64,000 bases of DNA from Clostridium sp. AN503 (GCF_040719375.1 NZ_JBFDTP010000002.1:3091001-3155000), one strand, 5' to 3'; positions 8,530 to 17,720 are shown, numbered from the stretch's first letter. Notes: generated by a model from the letters alone, not told the origin. Program-made: numbers and translations.

Positions 8530-8688
8530 TCAAAAACTGCCCTCCGCCAGGCTAAAAAATCCGGACACCGTCGTTCCGATCCTCTTAAGCGCCACAATGG
8601 CTGCCACCGAGGCAATGATAAGAATCAAGGCATACTCCACCAGCCCCTGACCTGCCTCCTCATCCTGAATCCACTTTTTCATGTTCAT
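8530..8688 (-). CDS. flp: Second small Flp-type pilin
   Basis: 52 residues (50 if the ATG at 8682 is used). The translation begins MNMKKWIQDEEAGQG and continues LVEYALILIIASVAAIVAL, again the class III leader, Gly cleavage site and Glu-Tyr pair of Flp pilins. Tail ends LAEGSF. The ATG at 8688 has GTGAGGCGGGG before it. It lies 28 bases after the prepilin peptidase gene and 78 bases before the other flp gene. Two pilins differing in tail could be major and minor subunits; nothing in the sequence says which. Confidence 0.88.
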   Translation of the reverse strand: MNMKKWIQDEEAGQGLVEYALILIIASVAAIVALKRIGTTVSGFFSLAEGSF

Positions 8689-8716
8689 CCCCGCCTCACT
8701 TCCTGTACCCAGAAGG

Positions 8717-9421
8717 TCATCTAAGCATCTGATAAAGCCATGGCATCAATGACCCTTCAAAAAAGGCGAACACCATACCTGCTGCAATAAATCCTCCCAT
8801 GGGAAAATAGCTTTTCAGGGTTAATCTTCTTGTACAGAGACCTGCCACACAGTAAATTCCCATCGCTGCTGCCATAAACATCAGCAGATACATAAACCCC
8901 GGATATCCGCTCACAAGAGCCGCCGCCATCATAAGCTTTACGTCTCCTGCGCCGACAGCGCCTCTATTCCTTGTAATGGCAGCCGATACCATGCACAGCA
9001 GAAAACCGATCGCTGCCGCAGCCAGACTTCCTGCCGCTCCCTTTACTCCTCCTACCGCCAGATTCATCACAAGCCCGCATATCATTAAAGGAAATGTGAT
9101 CTCATTTGCAATAATCCGGTAGCGGTTGTCTATATAGATGATCACCATTGCCACAGTTGACAACACTGCCAGAAACGCGGTCTGCAACGGGTTGTTCCAG
9201 TAAACCACCATGGTCCAGATCCAGATCGCTGCCAGCCCTGCTGCATAAAGCCAGCTTCTCCACTCCGGAAACAGATAAGACGGATAAGCTTTTCCTTTTT
9301 TAGCTTCTTTGTACTTGATCAGGCATAAACTCATCTGTGGCATCCTCTTACCAACAACCAAACCTGCTGTTCCCGCGACGATGCACCCCAAAATCAATCC
9401 TGGTGAAAAACTTTCTGCCAT
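8717..9421 (-). CDS. cpaA: Prepilin peptidase of the A24 family (CpaA/TadV)
   Basis: 234 residues with about six membrane segments. The two catalytic aspartates of the aspartic prepilin peptidases are present: IIYIDNRYRIIANE and GAGDVKLMMAA. There is no N-terminal methylase cysteine domain, as expected for TadV/CpaA. It matures the Flp prepilins encoded directly downstream. First gene of the pilus operon; GAGGGGA lies seven bases before ATG 9421. Upstream a TATGAT at 9465-9470 (minus strand) could be a -10 box, but I see no good -35, so an activator may be needed; the neighbouring two-component system is a candidate. Confidence 0.92.
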   Translation of the reverse strand: MAESFSPGLILGCIVAGTAGLVVGKRMPQMSLCLIKYKEAKKGKAYPSYLFPEWRSWLYAAGLAAIWIWTMVVYWNNPLQTAFLAVLSTVAMVIIYIDNRYRIIANEITFPLMICGLVMNLAVGGVKGAAGSLAAAAIGFLLCMVSAAITRNRGAVGAGDVKLMMAAALVSGYPGFMYLLMFMAAAMGIYCVAGLCTRRLTLKSYFPMGGFIAAGMVFAFFEGSLMPWLYQMLR

Positions 9422-9530
9422 CGGTAAATCCCCTCTGTTTTTATCACTTCTTTATTATGGTTACATCATAGCACAAGCATAGTTACAGTTCTGTCTCACA
9501 TCCGCTACAGAAGCGTGAATTATGACGTTT

Positions 9531-9561
9531 TTCTTAAAAAAAAAGAACGCCGAAGCGTTCT
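9531..9561 (-). terminator. Intrinsic terminator of the two-component operon
   Basis: On the minus strand AGAACGC-TTCG-GCGTTCT followed by eight T. The hairpin begins at the stop codon of the response regulator gene. UUCG-type loop. Confidence 0.85.
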
Positions 9562-10372
9562 AATTTATCATATTACTGAGCATCGCATTGGTTTCCTCCG
9601 CCCACGAATACTCCGGCATATAATTATCCATAAAAGATTTCCGTATATCCCCGTTCCCTTCCATAAACTGATAATAGTCGCATTGAAACTTCTTATTGTT
9701 CGCCGCCAGATAGCTCCGGTAATAAGAACAGATATCCTGGCAGTCCGCTTCCCGGAACGTAGCACGCATTACAGAGACCGCCTTCCGGTACAGCTGCTTT
9801 ACCTTGTCATCATAAACACGGCCTTCCCACAATGCTGATACCACCTGCTCCATGGAGACGTCCCCGCCCCTGGCGTTCACCAGATAAGCAAACAGTTCTT
9901 TTGCCTTGCTGTACTTAAAGAAAAGAGGGGTGCCGTCCACATATACATCAAACTTTCCAAATGTCCGCACTTCAATCCGGCTGGTCAGGTTCTGATTCCC
10001 CGCCCCAAGCTTATCCACCATAATCCCCACCCTGGTTACGGCCTGGCTGAACTCGGCAAATGAAAATGGTTTTGTTATGTAGTCCATTGCATGAAGACGA
10101 TATGCAGCCAGTGCATAGTCATCATACCCCGTCACAAATATAAACTGTATATCCGGCTGCACATCCTTCATCATGGAAGCAAGCTCAATTCCATTGAGTC
10201 CCGGCATTTCAATATCCAGTATAGCCAGCTCCACGGTATTTTTGTGAACGAACTTGAGTGCTTCAAGAGAAGATAAGAACGCTCCACGGCACTCTACCCC
10301 CTCTATCCTCAAAAGATTTCTTTTGATATCCTCCAGAATATTGATTTCATCATCCACCACTATTGCAAGCAT
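9560..10372 (-). CDS. Response regulator with receiver and SARP-like winged-helix/BTAD output
   Basis: 270 residues. Receiver domain 1-120: acidic pair VVDDE, phospho-acceptor Asp in LAILDIEMPG, Thr/Ser in FVTGYDD, Lys in YITKPF. A second domain starts at VRTFGKFDVYVDGTPL and contains KAKELFAYLVNARGGDVS, the wHTH pattern of OmpR/SARP-like transcription activators, followed by an alpha-helical region resembling BTAD. This is different from the LytTR output usually found with LytS-type kinases. GGGGTGA lies five bases before ATG 10372. It is 17 bases behind the kinase gene, so they form one operon. Target unknown; the divergent-free position right upstream of the Tad operon makes the pilus genes a candidate. 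Confidence 0.9.
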   Translation of the reverse strand: MLAIVVDDEINILEDIKRNLLRIEGVECRGAFLSSLEALKFVHKNTVELAILDIEMPGLNGIELASMMKDVQPDIQFIFVTGYDDYALAAYRLHAMDYITKPFSFAEFSQAVTRVGIMVDKLGAGNQNLTSRIEVRTFGKFDVYVDGTPLFFKYSKAKELFAYLVNARGGDVSMEQVVSALWEGRVYDDKVKQLYRKAVSVMRATFREADCQDICSYYRSYLAANNKKFQCDYYQFMEGNGDIRKSFMDNYMPEYSWAEETNAMLSNMIN

Positions 10373-10389
10373 ATTCTCACCCCATATCG

Positions 10390-12663
10390 TTATTTCTTCG
10401 GCATGTTGATCGTAACCCTGGTTCCATGGCCCAGGCTGCTCTCCATCTTTAATGTGCCTTTTACCAGGTGATGCAGTCTCATCCTAACATTTTCAAGCCC
10501 AACCCCACCGTCCTTTTGCTCCTTTTTGGAGTTTAAGATATCACACCCAATGCCATCGTCCTCCACCTCAATCACAACAACCCCGTCTTGAAGGTAAGAT
10601 CTGATCACAAGCCTGCCTGGAGTTTCACGTTTACAGATACCATGTTTGATTGCATTTTCAACAACAGGTTGCAATATAAAATGAGGCATTTTAAAATCAT
10701 CATATCCGATATCGTAGCTCTCCATTATTTTTCCTGGAAAACGGCTTTTCTCAATCTCTATGTAATTGCGGACAAAACCAAGAATATCTGTAAAAGAAGC
10801 CATATCTTCCTTGCCAATCGCGTTGAGCTGGACCCGGAGATATTTTGTAAAAGCTACTACAATGTCAGCCGCCTTATCCGCATCCGTATAGATGAGTGAT
10901 TTAATATTGGCAAGGACGTTGTAGATGAAGTGGGGCTTGATCTGGCTTAACAGCAGCTGCGCCTTTGTAAGCTCCATTCTTTCTTTCAATACATTGTTCG
11001 TCTTGATCGTGCGGTACCACTCATCAAGAATATCCGAAATAATATTGACAGAGCTGTAGGCGCTCATGATCCCCTCACTTTGTATGTTATCATCCCCGCA
11101 GTCAAACGTTCCTGTCCCATTCCATAGATCAGCCTTCACCTGTGCCATCAGGCTGTCAAAGCTATCGCCGTTTTCTGGAAACATCGCCACACCGACGTCT
11201 GCCATCAATTCCCCGTTTTCACGATTCTCCAATATACGGCAAATCCGTTCCGCCTTTTTCCTCGCGTTTAAGTCGTCACCCACATTACGCAAAAAAAGCA
11301 TCAGGTTGTAGTTATCCACCCAAACAATATCATCCGGATATATCATACGGGTAACAAGCTCCATATATTGATAAATGAGAAGCTCCATCCCTGTATTATT
11401 ATCCTCATCCAGGGCGCGCATTTTTATTGCAATCATAGCGTGTCTGCTGCCTTCCGGGCCTTTTCGTATCATATGGTCCACCAGAAGCCGCGCCCTGCCG
11501 ACCATCTCTCTTGATACTCCGTGCTCCTTCAGCGTTGTCTCCATCACCATTTTCAGTTTGGAACTTAAATCCCGGACGCTTCCGACCACATACATGGGAA
11601 CCTTACCATCATACAGCACACTGATCAGGTTGATGCTGCACCAGTCGGCCCGCTCCTTTCCGTACTCATCATATACAAAAAACCGGATTAAAATATTGTC
11701 TTCTATATCCCCGGAAAGTATCGCATTAAACATCTTCCGCACTTTGGGGATATCATCCTTATAAATATACTGTTCAATTTTCCGAAATCCATGGCTGCTG
11801 GCTCCGACCGCACAAAACTTGGTATTCCAGTTATCTGCCAGTGTCAAATGATTGTCTTCTATATTCCACTCAAAAAGATAGCTTTCCACCAGTTCTGTCA
11901 AACGTCCGCTTTTCATCTCATTTGCCGCCGGACGCAGCGCCCGTTCCTCCAACGGCACACAGAAATATCTCAGATATTGATACCGTCTTCCTGATTCCAT
12001 CACCAGCGTCTCTCCAACCAGATGAACCCACTGAAACTGGCCGTTCTCCATTTCCACACTGAAGCAGTCATTATAAGAGTCTGAGTCTTCGATATAATTA
12101 TGTCCGATGGAATTTCTCACCCGTTTTCTTGCTGCGCTCCTCTGTGTTTCCCAGTTTTCTTCAGATGATCGGTTATTCAGGAACGCTTTTACTTTTTTAT
12201 CCGAAAAGCAGATTTTATCATCATTGACATTCCGCACTAATAATCCGCAGGTCAGACCGCGTTCCCTAAAAAAAGCCAGGCTTCTGCGCGTCTTCTGATA
12301 TACGGATATCCTGCGCTCTTTCCTTTTTTCTGCAAACCCCTTATGAATGTCCATGACGATCACAAGGCAGTCTTCACTCCCCTGCTGTGCCAATATTTTT
12401 ACTTGATACCACCGAAGCCCATCCTTTCCCCGCCGAAAATACAAGCTCCTTTCCTCTCCATTGAAGACTGCTTCCCTCAAAGCCCCCAGGGAAAGAAGAT
12501 GGCTGTCCATCCCCGGAAAAATATCCCGCCCGCTGTCCAGAAAATCCTCAAGCCACTGTTCATAGCAGCAAGCTCTGTCCCCATCCTGCCCAGATGCAGG
12601 CGATGCAATAGATTCTATTGTATTTTTACGAACATTCACCCTAAATACATTCTGATATGCCAT
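10390..12663 (-). CDS. Cytoplasmic sensor histidine kinase, LytS/His_kinase family, with PAS-like and degenerate GGDEF-like regions
   Basis: 757 residues, no membrane segment. C-terminal 180 residues are a kinase of the LytS class: phospho-acceptor His about residue 578 in QIKPHFIYNVLANIKS, then N-box VVENAIKHG and G-box VEDDGIGCD, GGVGLENVR. Upstream are PAS-like sensing regions (residues about 1-130 and 250-360) and a stretch around 390-520 resembling a degenerate nucleotide-cyclase fold (IYPDDIVWVDNYNLMLFL, ADVGVAMFPENGD) without a GGDEF motif. ATG 12663 has GGAGG eight bases upstream; the TTG extension lies inside that site. Partner of the response regulator next to it. The signal is presumably intracellular. 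Confidence 0.9.
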   Translation of the reverse strand: MAYQNVFRVNVRKNTIESIASPASGQDGDRACCYEQWLEDFLDSGRDIFPGMDSHLLSLGALREAVFNGEERSLYFRRGKDGLRWYQVKILAQQGSEDCLVIVMDIHKGFAEKRKERRISVYQKTRRSLAFFRERGLTCGLLVRNVNDDKICFSDKKVKAFLNNRSSEENWETQRSAARKRVRNSIGHNYIEDSDSYNDCFSVEMENGQFQWVHLVGETLVMESGRRYQYLRYFCVPLEERALRPAANEMKSGRLTELVESYLFEWNIEDNHLTLADNWNTKFCAVGASSHGFRKIEQYIYKDDIPKVRKMFNAILSGDIEDNILIRFFVYDEYGKERADWCSINLISVLYDGKVPMYVVGSVRDLSSKLKMVMETTLKEHGVSREMVGRARLLVDHMIRKGPEGSRHAMIAIKMRALDEDNNTGMELLIYQYMELVTRMIYPDDIVWVDNYNLMLFLRNVGDDLNARKKAERICRILENRENGELMADVGVAMFPENGDSFDSLMAQVKADLWNGTGTFDCGDDNIQSEGIMSAYSSVNIISDILDEWYRTIKTNNVLKERMELTKAQLLLSQIKPHFIYNVLANIKSLIYTDADKAADIVVAFTKYLRVQLNAIGKEDMASFTDILGFVRNYIEIEKSRFPGKIMESYDIGYDDFKMPHFILQPVVENAIKHGICKRETPGRLVIRSYLQDGVVVIEVEDDGIGCDILNSKKEQKDGGVGLENVRMRLHHLVKGTLKMESSLGHGTRVTINMPKK

Positions 12664-12806
12664 CCGCTGCACCTCCAATCCGAAATACCGTACCTTGTTA
12701 AATAGTATCAGTATACCATTTCCTGTGTTCTAAAAGCGTGAAAAATGTAAGCCTGGCGACCTGTTTTTCACATATGATCCTGCCCTTGTACCTTAAAATG
12801 GCATAA

Positions 12807-12856
12807 ACAGAGCAGGCAATCCACGAAGCTTAACCTCCGTGGCTCACCTGCTCTGT
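12807..12856 (-). terminator. Long hairpin downstream of purC
   Basis: ACAGAGCAGG (12807-12816) pairs with CCTGCTCTGT (12847-12856), with an inner CCACG/CGTGG stem. It lies after the purC stop. The T-tract after it on the minus strand is weak (TTTATGCC), so terminator is the likely but not certain role. Confidence 0.5.
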
Positions 12857-12901
12857 ACATTTGAACTATATTCTCCTGCAGTTTCCTGCGTTTAATATGA
12901 A

Positions 12902-13588
12902 TTAACCGATCTTCTCCAGGAGCATCTTAGCACAGTCGATCTGATTCGGGATGTTGCCGTTCTCGTCTTTGATACGCCAGATATCTGGTGTGATCTCATC
13001 CGCCACAACAACCTTTCCAGTCTCATCATAACCCAGCTCGATCTTAAAATCGATCAGGGTATAACCCATGCCAGCCAGCTCGCGTCTCAGCACTTCACCG
13101 ACCTTCGTCAGAACGCCCAGAGCTTCCTCATACTGTCCCGGTGCAAGCAGCCCTTTCATCTGGCATAAACGGTCGCTGATCAGCGGATCGCCCTGCTCGT
13201 CATCCTTTAAAGTCACCTCAAGATATGGCGGGTCAAACGGGATTCCCTCCTCCAGTGTAAACCGCCTGCACATACTTCCGGCAGTGAAATAACGCAGCAC
13301 AAACTCCAGCGGCGGAACCGTTACCTTGCGCACTTCCATCAGGCCCTTTTCAATATCCGCACCGATGTAATGAGTCGGGATACCGTTCTTCTCCATAAGC
13401 TCAAAGAAGTAGCTGGTTATCTTAAGTCCAACCTTTCCCTTCCCTTCAACGCTTCCCCCTACGGTATTGGAGCCGGGATCAAACACACCGTTCTCACCGG
13501 TTGCACTGTCTTTAAAAAACAGATAGACTGCACCGGTCTCGTCATCAGTAAGGACATTCTTGGTTTTGCCTTCGTACAGAACTCTCAT
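12902..13588 (-). CDS. purC: Phosphoribosylaminoimidazole-succinocarboxamide synthase (SAICAR synthetase)
   Basis: 228 residues. Ligates aspartate to CAIR with ATP in de novo purine synthesis. Family features are clear: start LYEGKTKNVL (P-loop-like KGKTK strand), VEGKGKVGLKITSYFFELMEKNGIPTHYIG split over residues about 47-75, PLEFVLRYFTAGSMCRRF, LIDFKIELGYD and VVADEITPDIWRI. Single gene, flanked by its own promoter and a hairpin; other pur genes are not in view. Stop at 12902. Confidence 0.96.
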   Translation of the reverse strand: MRVLYEGKTKNVLTDDETGAVYLFFKDSATGENGVFDPGSNTVGGSVEGKGKVGLKITSYFFELMEKNGIPTHYIGADIEKGLMEVRKVTVPPLEFVLRYFTAGSMCRRFTLEEGIPFDPPYLEVTLKDDEQGDPLISDRLCQMKGLLAPGQYEEALGVLTKVGEVLRRELAGMGYTLIDFKIELGYDETGKVVVADEITPDIWRIKDENGNIPNQIDCAKMLLEKIG

Positions 13589-13723
13589 TTTGAATCCTCC
13601 TTGTTTTCGCTTTAGCCTGTTATCTTTTGGTTTTTTGTTCTAGCCGTATGTAAGTACACACAGTTTTCAAATAAATTATTTCTGCCTGCTGCTTTCTATT
13701 GCCAAGCTATAACAAATAAAATA

Positions 13724-13752
13724 ATTATACATAACTTTTTTGAGAAAAGCAA
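13724..13752 (-). promoter_or_regulatory. Candidate promoter of purC
   Basis: TTGCTT, 17 bases, TATAAT on the minus strand, giving a leader of about 125 bases before ATG 13588. I see no purine riboswitch in that leader. The rest of 13589-13850 is AT-rich and shows nothing else. Confidence 0.6.
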
Positions 13753-13850
13753 TATGTATCATTCTTGAGTTTCCATATTTTGCAGCCATTTTCAGCCGCT
13801 ATATTAACTCACCTGGCAAATTTAAAAGCTTAGTGAACTAGGGATCAAAA

Positions 13851-13899
13851 AAATACCCCCAATTGTATGAATCCTGGATTCTTACAATTGGGGGTATTT
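13851..13899 (-). terminator. Strong intrinsic terminator after rny
   Basis: AAATACCCCCAATTGTA pairs fully with TACAATTGGGGGTATTT (17-bp stem). The minus-strand product is followed by TTTTTTT. It starts 18 bases after the rny stop. Confidence 0.92.
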
Positions 13900-13917
13900 A
13901 TCTGCATTTTCGTATAA

Positions 13918-15462
13918 TTATTTCGCGTAGTCGGTCGCACGGGACTCGCGGATCACATTCACCTTGATCTGACCCGGATATTCCAGCTCATCCTCAATAC
14001 GCTTGGAAATCTCGCGCGCCATCAAGATCATGTCGTCGTCGCTTACCTGCTCCGGAACTACCATGATCCTGACCTCTCGGCCTGCCTGAATAGCAAAAGA
14101 CTTGTCTACTCCCTTGAAGGAGTTTGTGATATCTTCTAACTGCTTCAATCTGTTCGTATATGTTTCCAGAGTCTCACGCCTTGCACCGGGCCTTGCTGCG
14201 GATATGGTATCAGCAGCCTGTACAATGCATGCGATCAGGCTCTGCGGCTCAACATCGCCATGATGGGACTCAACCGAATTGATCACTATGGCAGACTCTT
14301 TGTATTTCCTGCAAAGGTCTGAACCAAGCTGAACATGGGAGCCTTCCATCTCATGGTCAATGGATTTACCGATGTCATGTAATAAACCGGCACGTTTTGC
14401 CATACGGACATCCACTCCTACCTCGGCTGCCAGAAGTCCTGACAACTGTGCTACTTCCATGGAGTGTTTCAGTGCGTTCTGTCCATAACTGGTCCTGAAT
14501 TTCATCTTGCCAAGAAGCTTCACAAGCTCAGGATGGATGCCGTGGATGCCCACCTCAAGTGTGGCCGCCTCGCCGTCTTCCCGCATATTTGCTTCTACTT
14601 CTTTCTGCGCTTTCTCTACCATTTCTTCGATTCTGGCCGGATGAATCCGTCCGTCCACAATCAGACGTTCCAAAGCAATCCTTGCGACTTCCCGTCGGAT
14701 CGGATCAAATCCGGACAATACTACTGCTTCCGGGGTATCGTCAATAATCAACTCAACGCCGGTCATGGTCTCCAAAGTACGGATATTCCGCCCTTCTCGT
14801 CCAATGATGCGGCCCTTCATCTCATCGTTAGGAAGCTGTACAACAGAAACGGTGGTCTCAGCCACATGATCGGCCGCACATCTCTGGATCGCGGTAACCA
14901 CATAGTCCTTGGCCTTCTTGTCAGCTTCTTCTTTTGCCTTGTTTTCCAGTTCCTTAATCATCTTGGCAGTGTCATGTTTGACCTCCGCCTCAACAGATCT
15001 TAAAAGATATTCTTTTGCTTGTTCGGAGGTTAGGCCGGAGATTCTCTCCAGTTCCTGTATCCCTTTTTCGTACAATGCCTCAGTCTCGGCATTCCTTTTG
15101 TTCAGGGCTTCCTCCCGGGCTGCAAGATTCGCTTCCCGTCGTTCCATGTTTTCTGCTTTTTTGTCTAAGTTTTCTTCTTTACTCAGTACACGTCTTTCAT
15201 AACGTTGAAGCTCTGCTCGTCTTTCCTTGGTCTCTTTATCCAGCTCATTCTTCGTCTTAATAGACTCTTCTTTCGCCTCCAGGAGAGCTTCACGCTTCTT
15301 TGTCTCTGCCGTCTTTAACGCTTCATCTATTATTTCCCTGGCTTTTACCTCAGCGGTCCCAATCTTGGCTTCATAAGTTTTCTGCCGATGGACGATCGCT
15401 AATCTCCAGGTAATAGGCGCCACAACGAGCAGTGTTACTACAACTGCTACTATCGTTGACAC
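13918..15462 (-). CDS. rny: Ribonuclease Y
   Basis: 514 residues, the usual length. Membrane-anchored endoribonuclease that starts mRNA decay in Firmicutes. N-terminal membrane helix (residues 3-20), a long charged coiled coil (about 30-200), a KH domain with GRIIGREGRNIRTLE, and an HD domain with the metal ligands RAGLLHDIGKSIDHE. Start is GTG 15462 behind AAGGAGG. It has its own promoter at 15512-15540 and terminator, so it is monocistronic, downstream of recA-recX. Confidence 0.97.
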   Translation of the reverse strand: MSTIVAVVVTLLVVAPITWRLAIVHRQKTYEAKIGTAEVKAREIIDEALKTAETKKREALLEAKEESIKTKNELDKETKERRAELQRYERRVLSKEENLDKKAENMERREANLAAREEALNKRNAETEALYEKGIQELERISGLTSEQAKEYLLRSVEAEVKHDTAKMIKELENKAKEEADKKAKDYVVTAIQRCAADHVAETTVSVVQLPNDEMKGRIIGREGRNIRTLETMTGVELIIDDTPEAVVLSGFDPIRREVARIALERLIVDGRIHPARIEEMVEKAQKEVEANMREDGEAATLEVGIHGIHPELVKLLGKMKFRTSYGQNALKHSMEVAQLSGLLAAEVGVDVRMAKRAGLLHDIGKSIDHEMEGSHVQLGSDLCRKYKESAIVINSVESHHGDVEPQSLIACIVQAADTISAARPGARRETLETYTNRLKQLEDITNSFKGVDKSFAIQAGREVRIMVVPEQVSDDDMILMAREISKRIEDELEYPGQIKVNVIRESRATDYAK

Positions 15463-15511
15463 AGGAGCACCTCCTTATTTAATTTTCATTGTACACCAAT
15501 ACAACAGTATA

Positions 15512-15540
15512 ATTTTAAACTGTTTTATGCATAATGTCAA
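15512..15540 (-). promoter_or_regulatory. Promoter of rny
   Basis: TTGACA (15535-15540), 17 bases, TAAAAT (15512-15517) on the minus strand, about 50 bases before the GTG start. Confidence 0.75.
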
Positions 15541-15598
15541 GTCTATTAGCTCCCGATTCCTTTTTTGTTGGACAATATTTTCCAAGATTCAGCCATGC

Positions 15599-15664
15599 AG
15601 AAATATGGAAAGAATTTTGAATTTGGAAGCTTGCTTACAAAGGCAAAATCCTTTCCATATTTCT
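15599..15664. repeat. Inverted repeat in the rny-recX spacer
   Basis: AGAAATATGGAAAG at 15599-15612 is the perfect reverse complement of CTTTCCATATTTCT at 15651-15664, with further pairing inside. No T-tract typical of a terminator on either side. It may be the recX-side terminator or a dispersed palindromic element. Confidence 0.65.
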
Positions 15665-15687
15665 ATAGGGCGGAACGCCCGTAATGA

Positions 15688-15744
15688 ATAATTTGGCGGC
15701 CTAAATCCTCTCCCCCGGCCAATCCATCCGCCCCGCCAAATTAT
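15688..15744. repeat. Second inverted repeat in the rny-recX spacer
   Basis: ATAATTTGGCGG (15688-15699) pairs with CCGCCAAATTAT (15733-15744) around a C-rich loop. Together with the 15599-15664 repeat it fills most of the 330-base gap between recX and rny; no gene is seen there. Confidence 0.65.
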
Positions 15745-15795
15745 GAATGCATGGCGTACCCCCGCCAATCCTCCCTTGCCCCTCATGCACTTCTC

Positions 15796-16254
15796 CTACT
15801 CATCCTCCCGCAGCATCCTGTCCATAACCCTTCGGATCGCCTCATAAGAGAATCCTCTGCGGCAAAGCCCCGCTGTAATCTTTTTATAAACCGCCGCATC
15901 CAGCCGTTCCCCCGGCCTGCACCCCTTCTTCAGCAGATACTCCCGGATCTGGCCCTCCTCATCCACCGGCGATTCCTCCAGATACTGTTCCACCACATCA
16001 CGGGCAATCCCTTTCCGCTCCAGATCAAACCGGATCTGGCGGGTGCTCTTTTTACGCGAATAAACGCGGATATACCTTTCAGCATAATCCGCGTCATCTA
16101 TATAATGGTATTCCTTTAAAAAGGAGAGCGCTTCCTCTATCTCCTGCGGTCCATACTCCCGCTCCTTCAGCTTCTGCCGCATCTGCTGCTCCGTGCGGTC
16201 CCTGTACTCCAGGAGAGAGAGGGCACACTCCCTCGCAGATTTATGCTTTTTCAT
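15796..16254 (-). CDS. recX: Regulatory protein RecX
   Basis: 152 residues. Small helical modulator of RecA filament activity. Three-helix repeats are visible: ALSLLEYRDRTEQQMRQKL, then EALSFLKEYHYIDDADYAERY (split around residues 40-62), and IRFDLERKGIARDVVEQYL. The gene starts 14 bases inside the 3' end of recA, so the two are translationally coupled and share the SOS-controlled promoter. Length is on the short side of the family but complete. Confidence 0.94.
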   Translation of the reverse strand: MKKHKSARECALSLLEYRDRTEQQMRQKLKEREYGPQEIEEALSFLKEYHYIDDADYAERYIRVYSRKKSTRQIRFDLERKGIARDVVEQYLEESPVDEEGQIREYLLKKGCRPGERLDAAVYKKITAGLCRRGFSYEAIRRVMDRMLREDE

Positions 16255-17344
16255 CGTCGCTTACCGGCTGGTCAGCGGTCTTCGCTTTCCCACTGTCGGG
16301 CGCAGCGGACTTCCCTGCCGGAGCCGCTGACGCCGCTGCTACGCTGTCGCCCTGCAGGCCATGAAGCTCGCGCACCTTCTGCTCCACCTCATCAAAGACC
16401 TCCGGATGCTCCTTTAAGTAGTTCTTGGCATTCTCCCGGCCCTGTCCGATCTTGGCGCCGTTATATGCATACCATGCGCCGCTCTTCTCGATCACGTTGT
16501 CCTTCGCCGCCAGATCCAGGATATCACCCTCACGGGAAATGCCCTGCCCAAACATGATGTCAAACTCCGCCTCTTTAAACGGCGGTGCGATCTTGTTCTT
16601 CACAACCTTGACGCGGACGTGGTTCCCAACCACCTCTCCGCCCTGCTTGATCGACTCAACACGACGTACATCCAAACGGACGGAAGCGTAAAACTTCAGC
16701 GCACGGCCGCCGGTAGTAGTCTCCGGGTTGCCGAACATAACGCCGATCTTTTCGCGCAGCTGGTTGATAAAGATCACCGAACAGTTGGACTTGCTGATGA
16801 TACCAGTAAGCTTCCTTAACCCCTGTGACATCAAACGCGCCTGCAGGCCCACATGGGAATCTCCCATCTCGCCGTCGATCTCCGCCTTCGGCACCAGCGC
16901 CGCTACAGAGTCTACGATCACAATGTCCACAGCACCGGAGCGCACCATCGTCTCAGTGATCTCAAGTGCCTGCTCACCGGTATCCGGCTGGGATATGTAG
17001 AGATTGTCAATATCCACGCCGATATTCTTCGCATAAACCGGGTCTAAAGCGTGCTCTGCATCGATAAAGCCTGCGATCCCGCCCCTCTTCTGTACCTCGG
17101 CAACCATATGGAGGGCCACCGTGGTCTTACCACTGGACTCCGGGCCGTAGACCTCGATCACCCTTCCCTTCGGCACGCCGCCGAGGCCCAGGGCAATATC
17201 CAAACTGATGGAACCGGTCGGTGTAGTCTCAATATTCATATTGGCGCCGGAATCCCCCAGCCTCATGATGGAGCCCTTTCCATAGGACTTCTCTATCTGG
17301 GTAATGGCGGCATCCAATGCTTTTAACTTATCATCTTTATTCAT
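16241..17344 (-). CDS. recA: Recombinase RecA
   Basis: 367 residues. Walker A GPESSGKTTVALH, then ISQPDTGEQALEI, VDSVAALVPKAEIDGEMGD (in part), the L2 region and NQLREKIGVMFGNPETTTGG. C-terminal tail is Ala/Ser/Lys-rich (ASAAPAGKSAAPDSGKAK), a known variable part. Start is ATG 17344, five bases after GGAGG; the longer frame would begin with a TTG inside that ribosome site. Preceded by a LexA box and a consensus promoter, and co-transcribed with recX. Confidence 0.98.
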   Translation of the reverse strand: MNKDDKLKALDAAITQIEKSYGKGSIMRLGDSGANMNIETTPTGSISLDIALGLGGVPKGRVIEVYGPESSGKTTVALHMVAEVQKRGGIAGFIDAEHALDPVYAKNIGVDIDNLYISQPDTGEQALEITETMVRSGAVDIVIVDSVAALVPKAEIDGEMGDSHVGLQARLMSQGLRKLTGIISKSNCSVIFINQLREKIGVMFGNPETTTGGRALKFYASVRLDVRRVESIKQGGEVVGNHVRVKVVKNKIAPPFKEAEFDIMFGQGISREGDILDLAAKDNVIEKSGAWYAYNGAKIGQGRENAKNYLKEHPEVFDEVEQKVRELHGLQGDSVAAASAAPAGKSAAPDSGKAKTADQPVSDDEKA

Positions 17345-17357
17345 ATTATCCTCCAAA

Positions 17358-17371
17358 CGAACAAATGTTCT
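17358..17371 (-). promoter_or_regulatory. LexA (DinR/SOS) box of recA
   Basis: CGAACAAATGTTCT matches the Bacillus/Clostridium SOS box CGAACRNRYGTTYC at 13 of 14 positions. It lies between the recA -10 box and the ribosome site, where repressor would block transcription until DNA damage. Confidence 0.9.
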
Positions 17372-17383
17372 TATTCTGTTCTA

Positions 17384-17412
17384 ATCATAGTATAATCCTG
17401 GTTAATTGTCAA
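17384..17412 (-). promoter_or_regulatory. Promoter of recA-recX
   Basis: TTGACA (17407-17412), 17 bases, TATGAT (17384-17389) on the minus strand, directly upstream of the LexA box. Confidence 0.85.
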
Positions 17413-17691
17413 CTTATTTTTTCCTGTAATAATCCTCTGATAATCATTGTTTAATCTCCGCTTTGTATCAGCACTCCCTCCATTCTTTAAAAACCACGCC
17501 TCTGGCTGCCATGGTCCTGTAGCTGCAATACATTCCAATCCGGGATTCTGGCGATACGCCGGATAACAGGCTGAACTGCCTTTGAACTGCAAATCCAATA
17601 TATCATACCATGGAGAACGTGTCAAACTGCAAAATGGGAAAATCAGGGCCATTTTTATCAATCTTTATCAATCTTTGTCGGAGACCTTTTC

Positions 17692-17720
17692 TTGACAGCC
17701 ATCCGCAGGGAACTTACAAT
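17692..17720 (+). promoter_or_regulatory. Promoter of the GGDEF gene
   Basis: TTGACA (17692-17697), 17 bases, TACAAT (17715-17720), about 50 bases before the GTG start at 17771. The 17413-17691 stretch between this and the recA promoter shows no credible gene. Confidence 0.8.

Noticed and set aside
12807..12856. Riboswitch for purC or the kinase
   Set aside because: The fold lies downstream of purC, not in a leader, and lacks purine-riboswitch features.
17371..17661. 96-codon minus-strand frame upstream of recA
   Set aside because: It runs through the recA promoter and has no ribosome site or recognisable motif.
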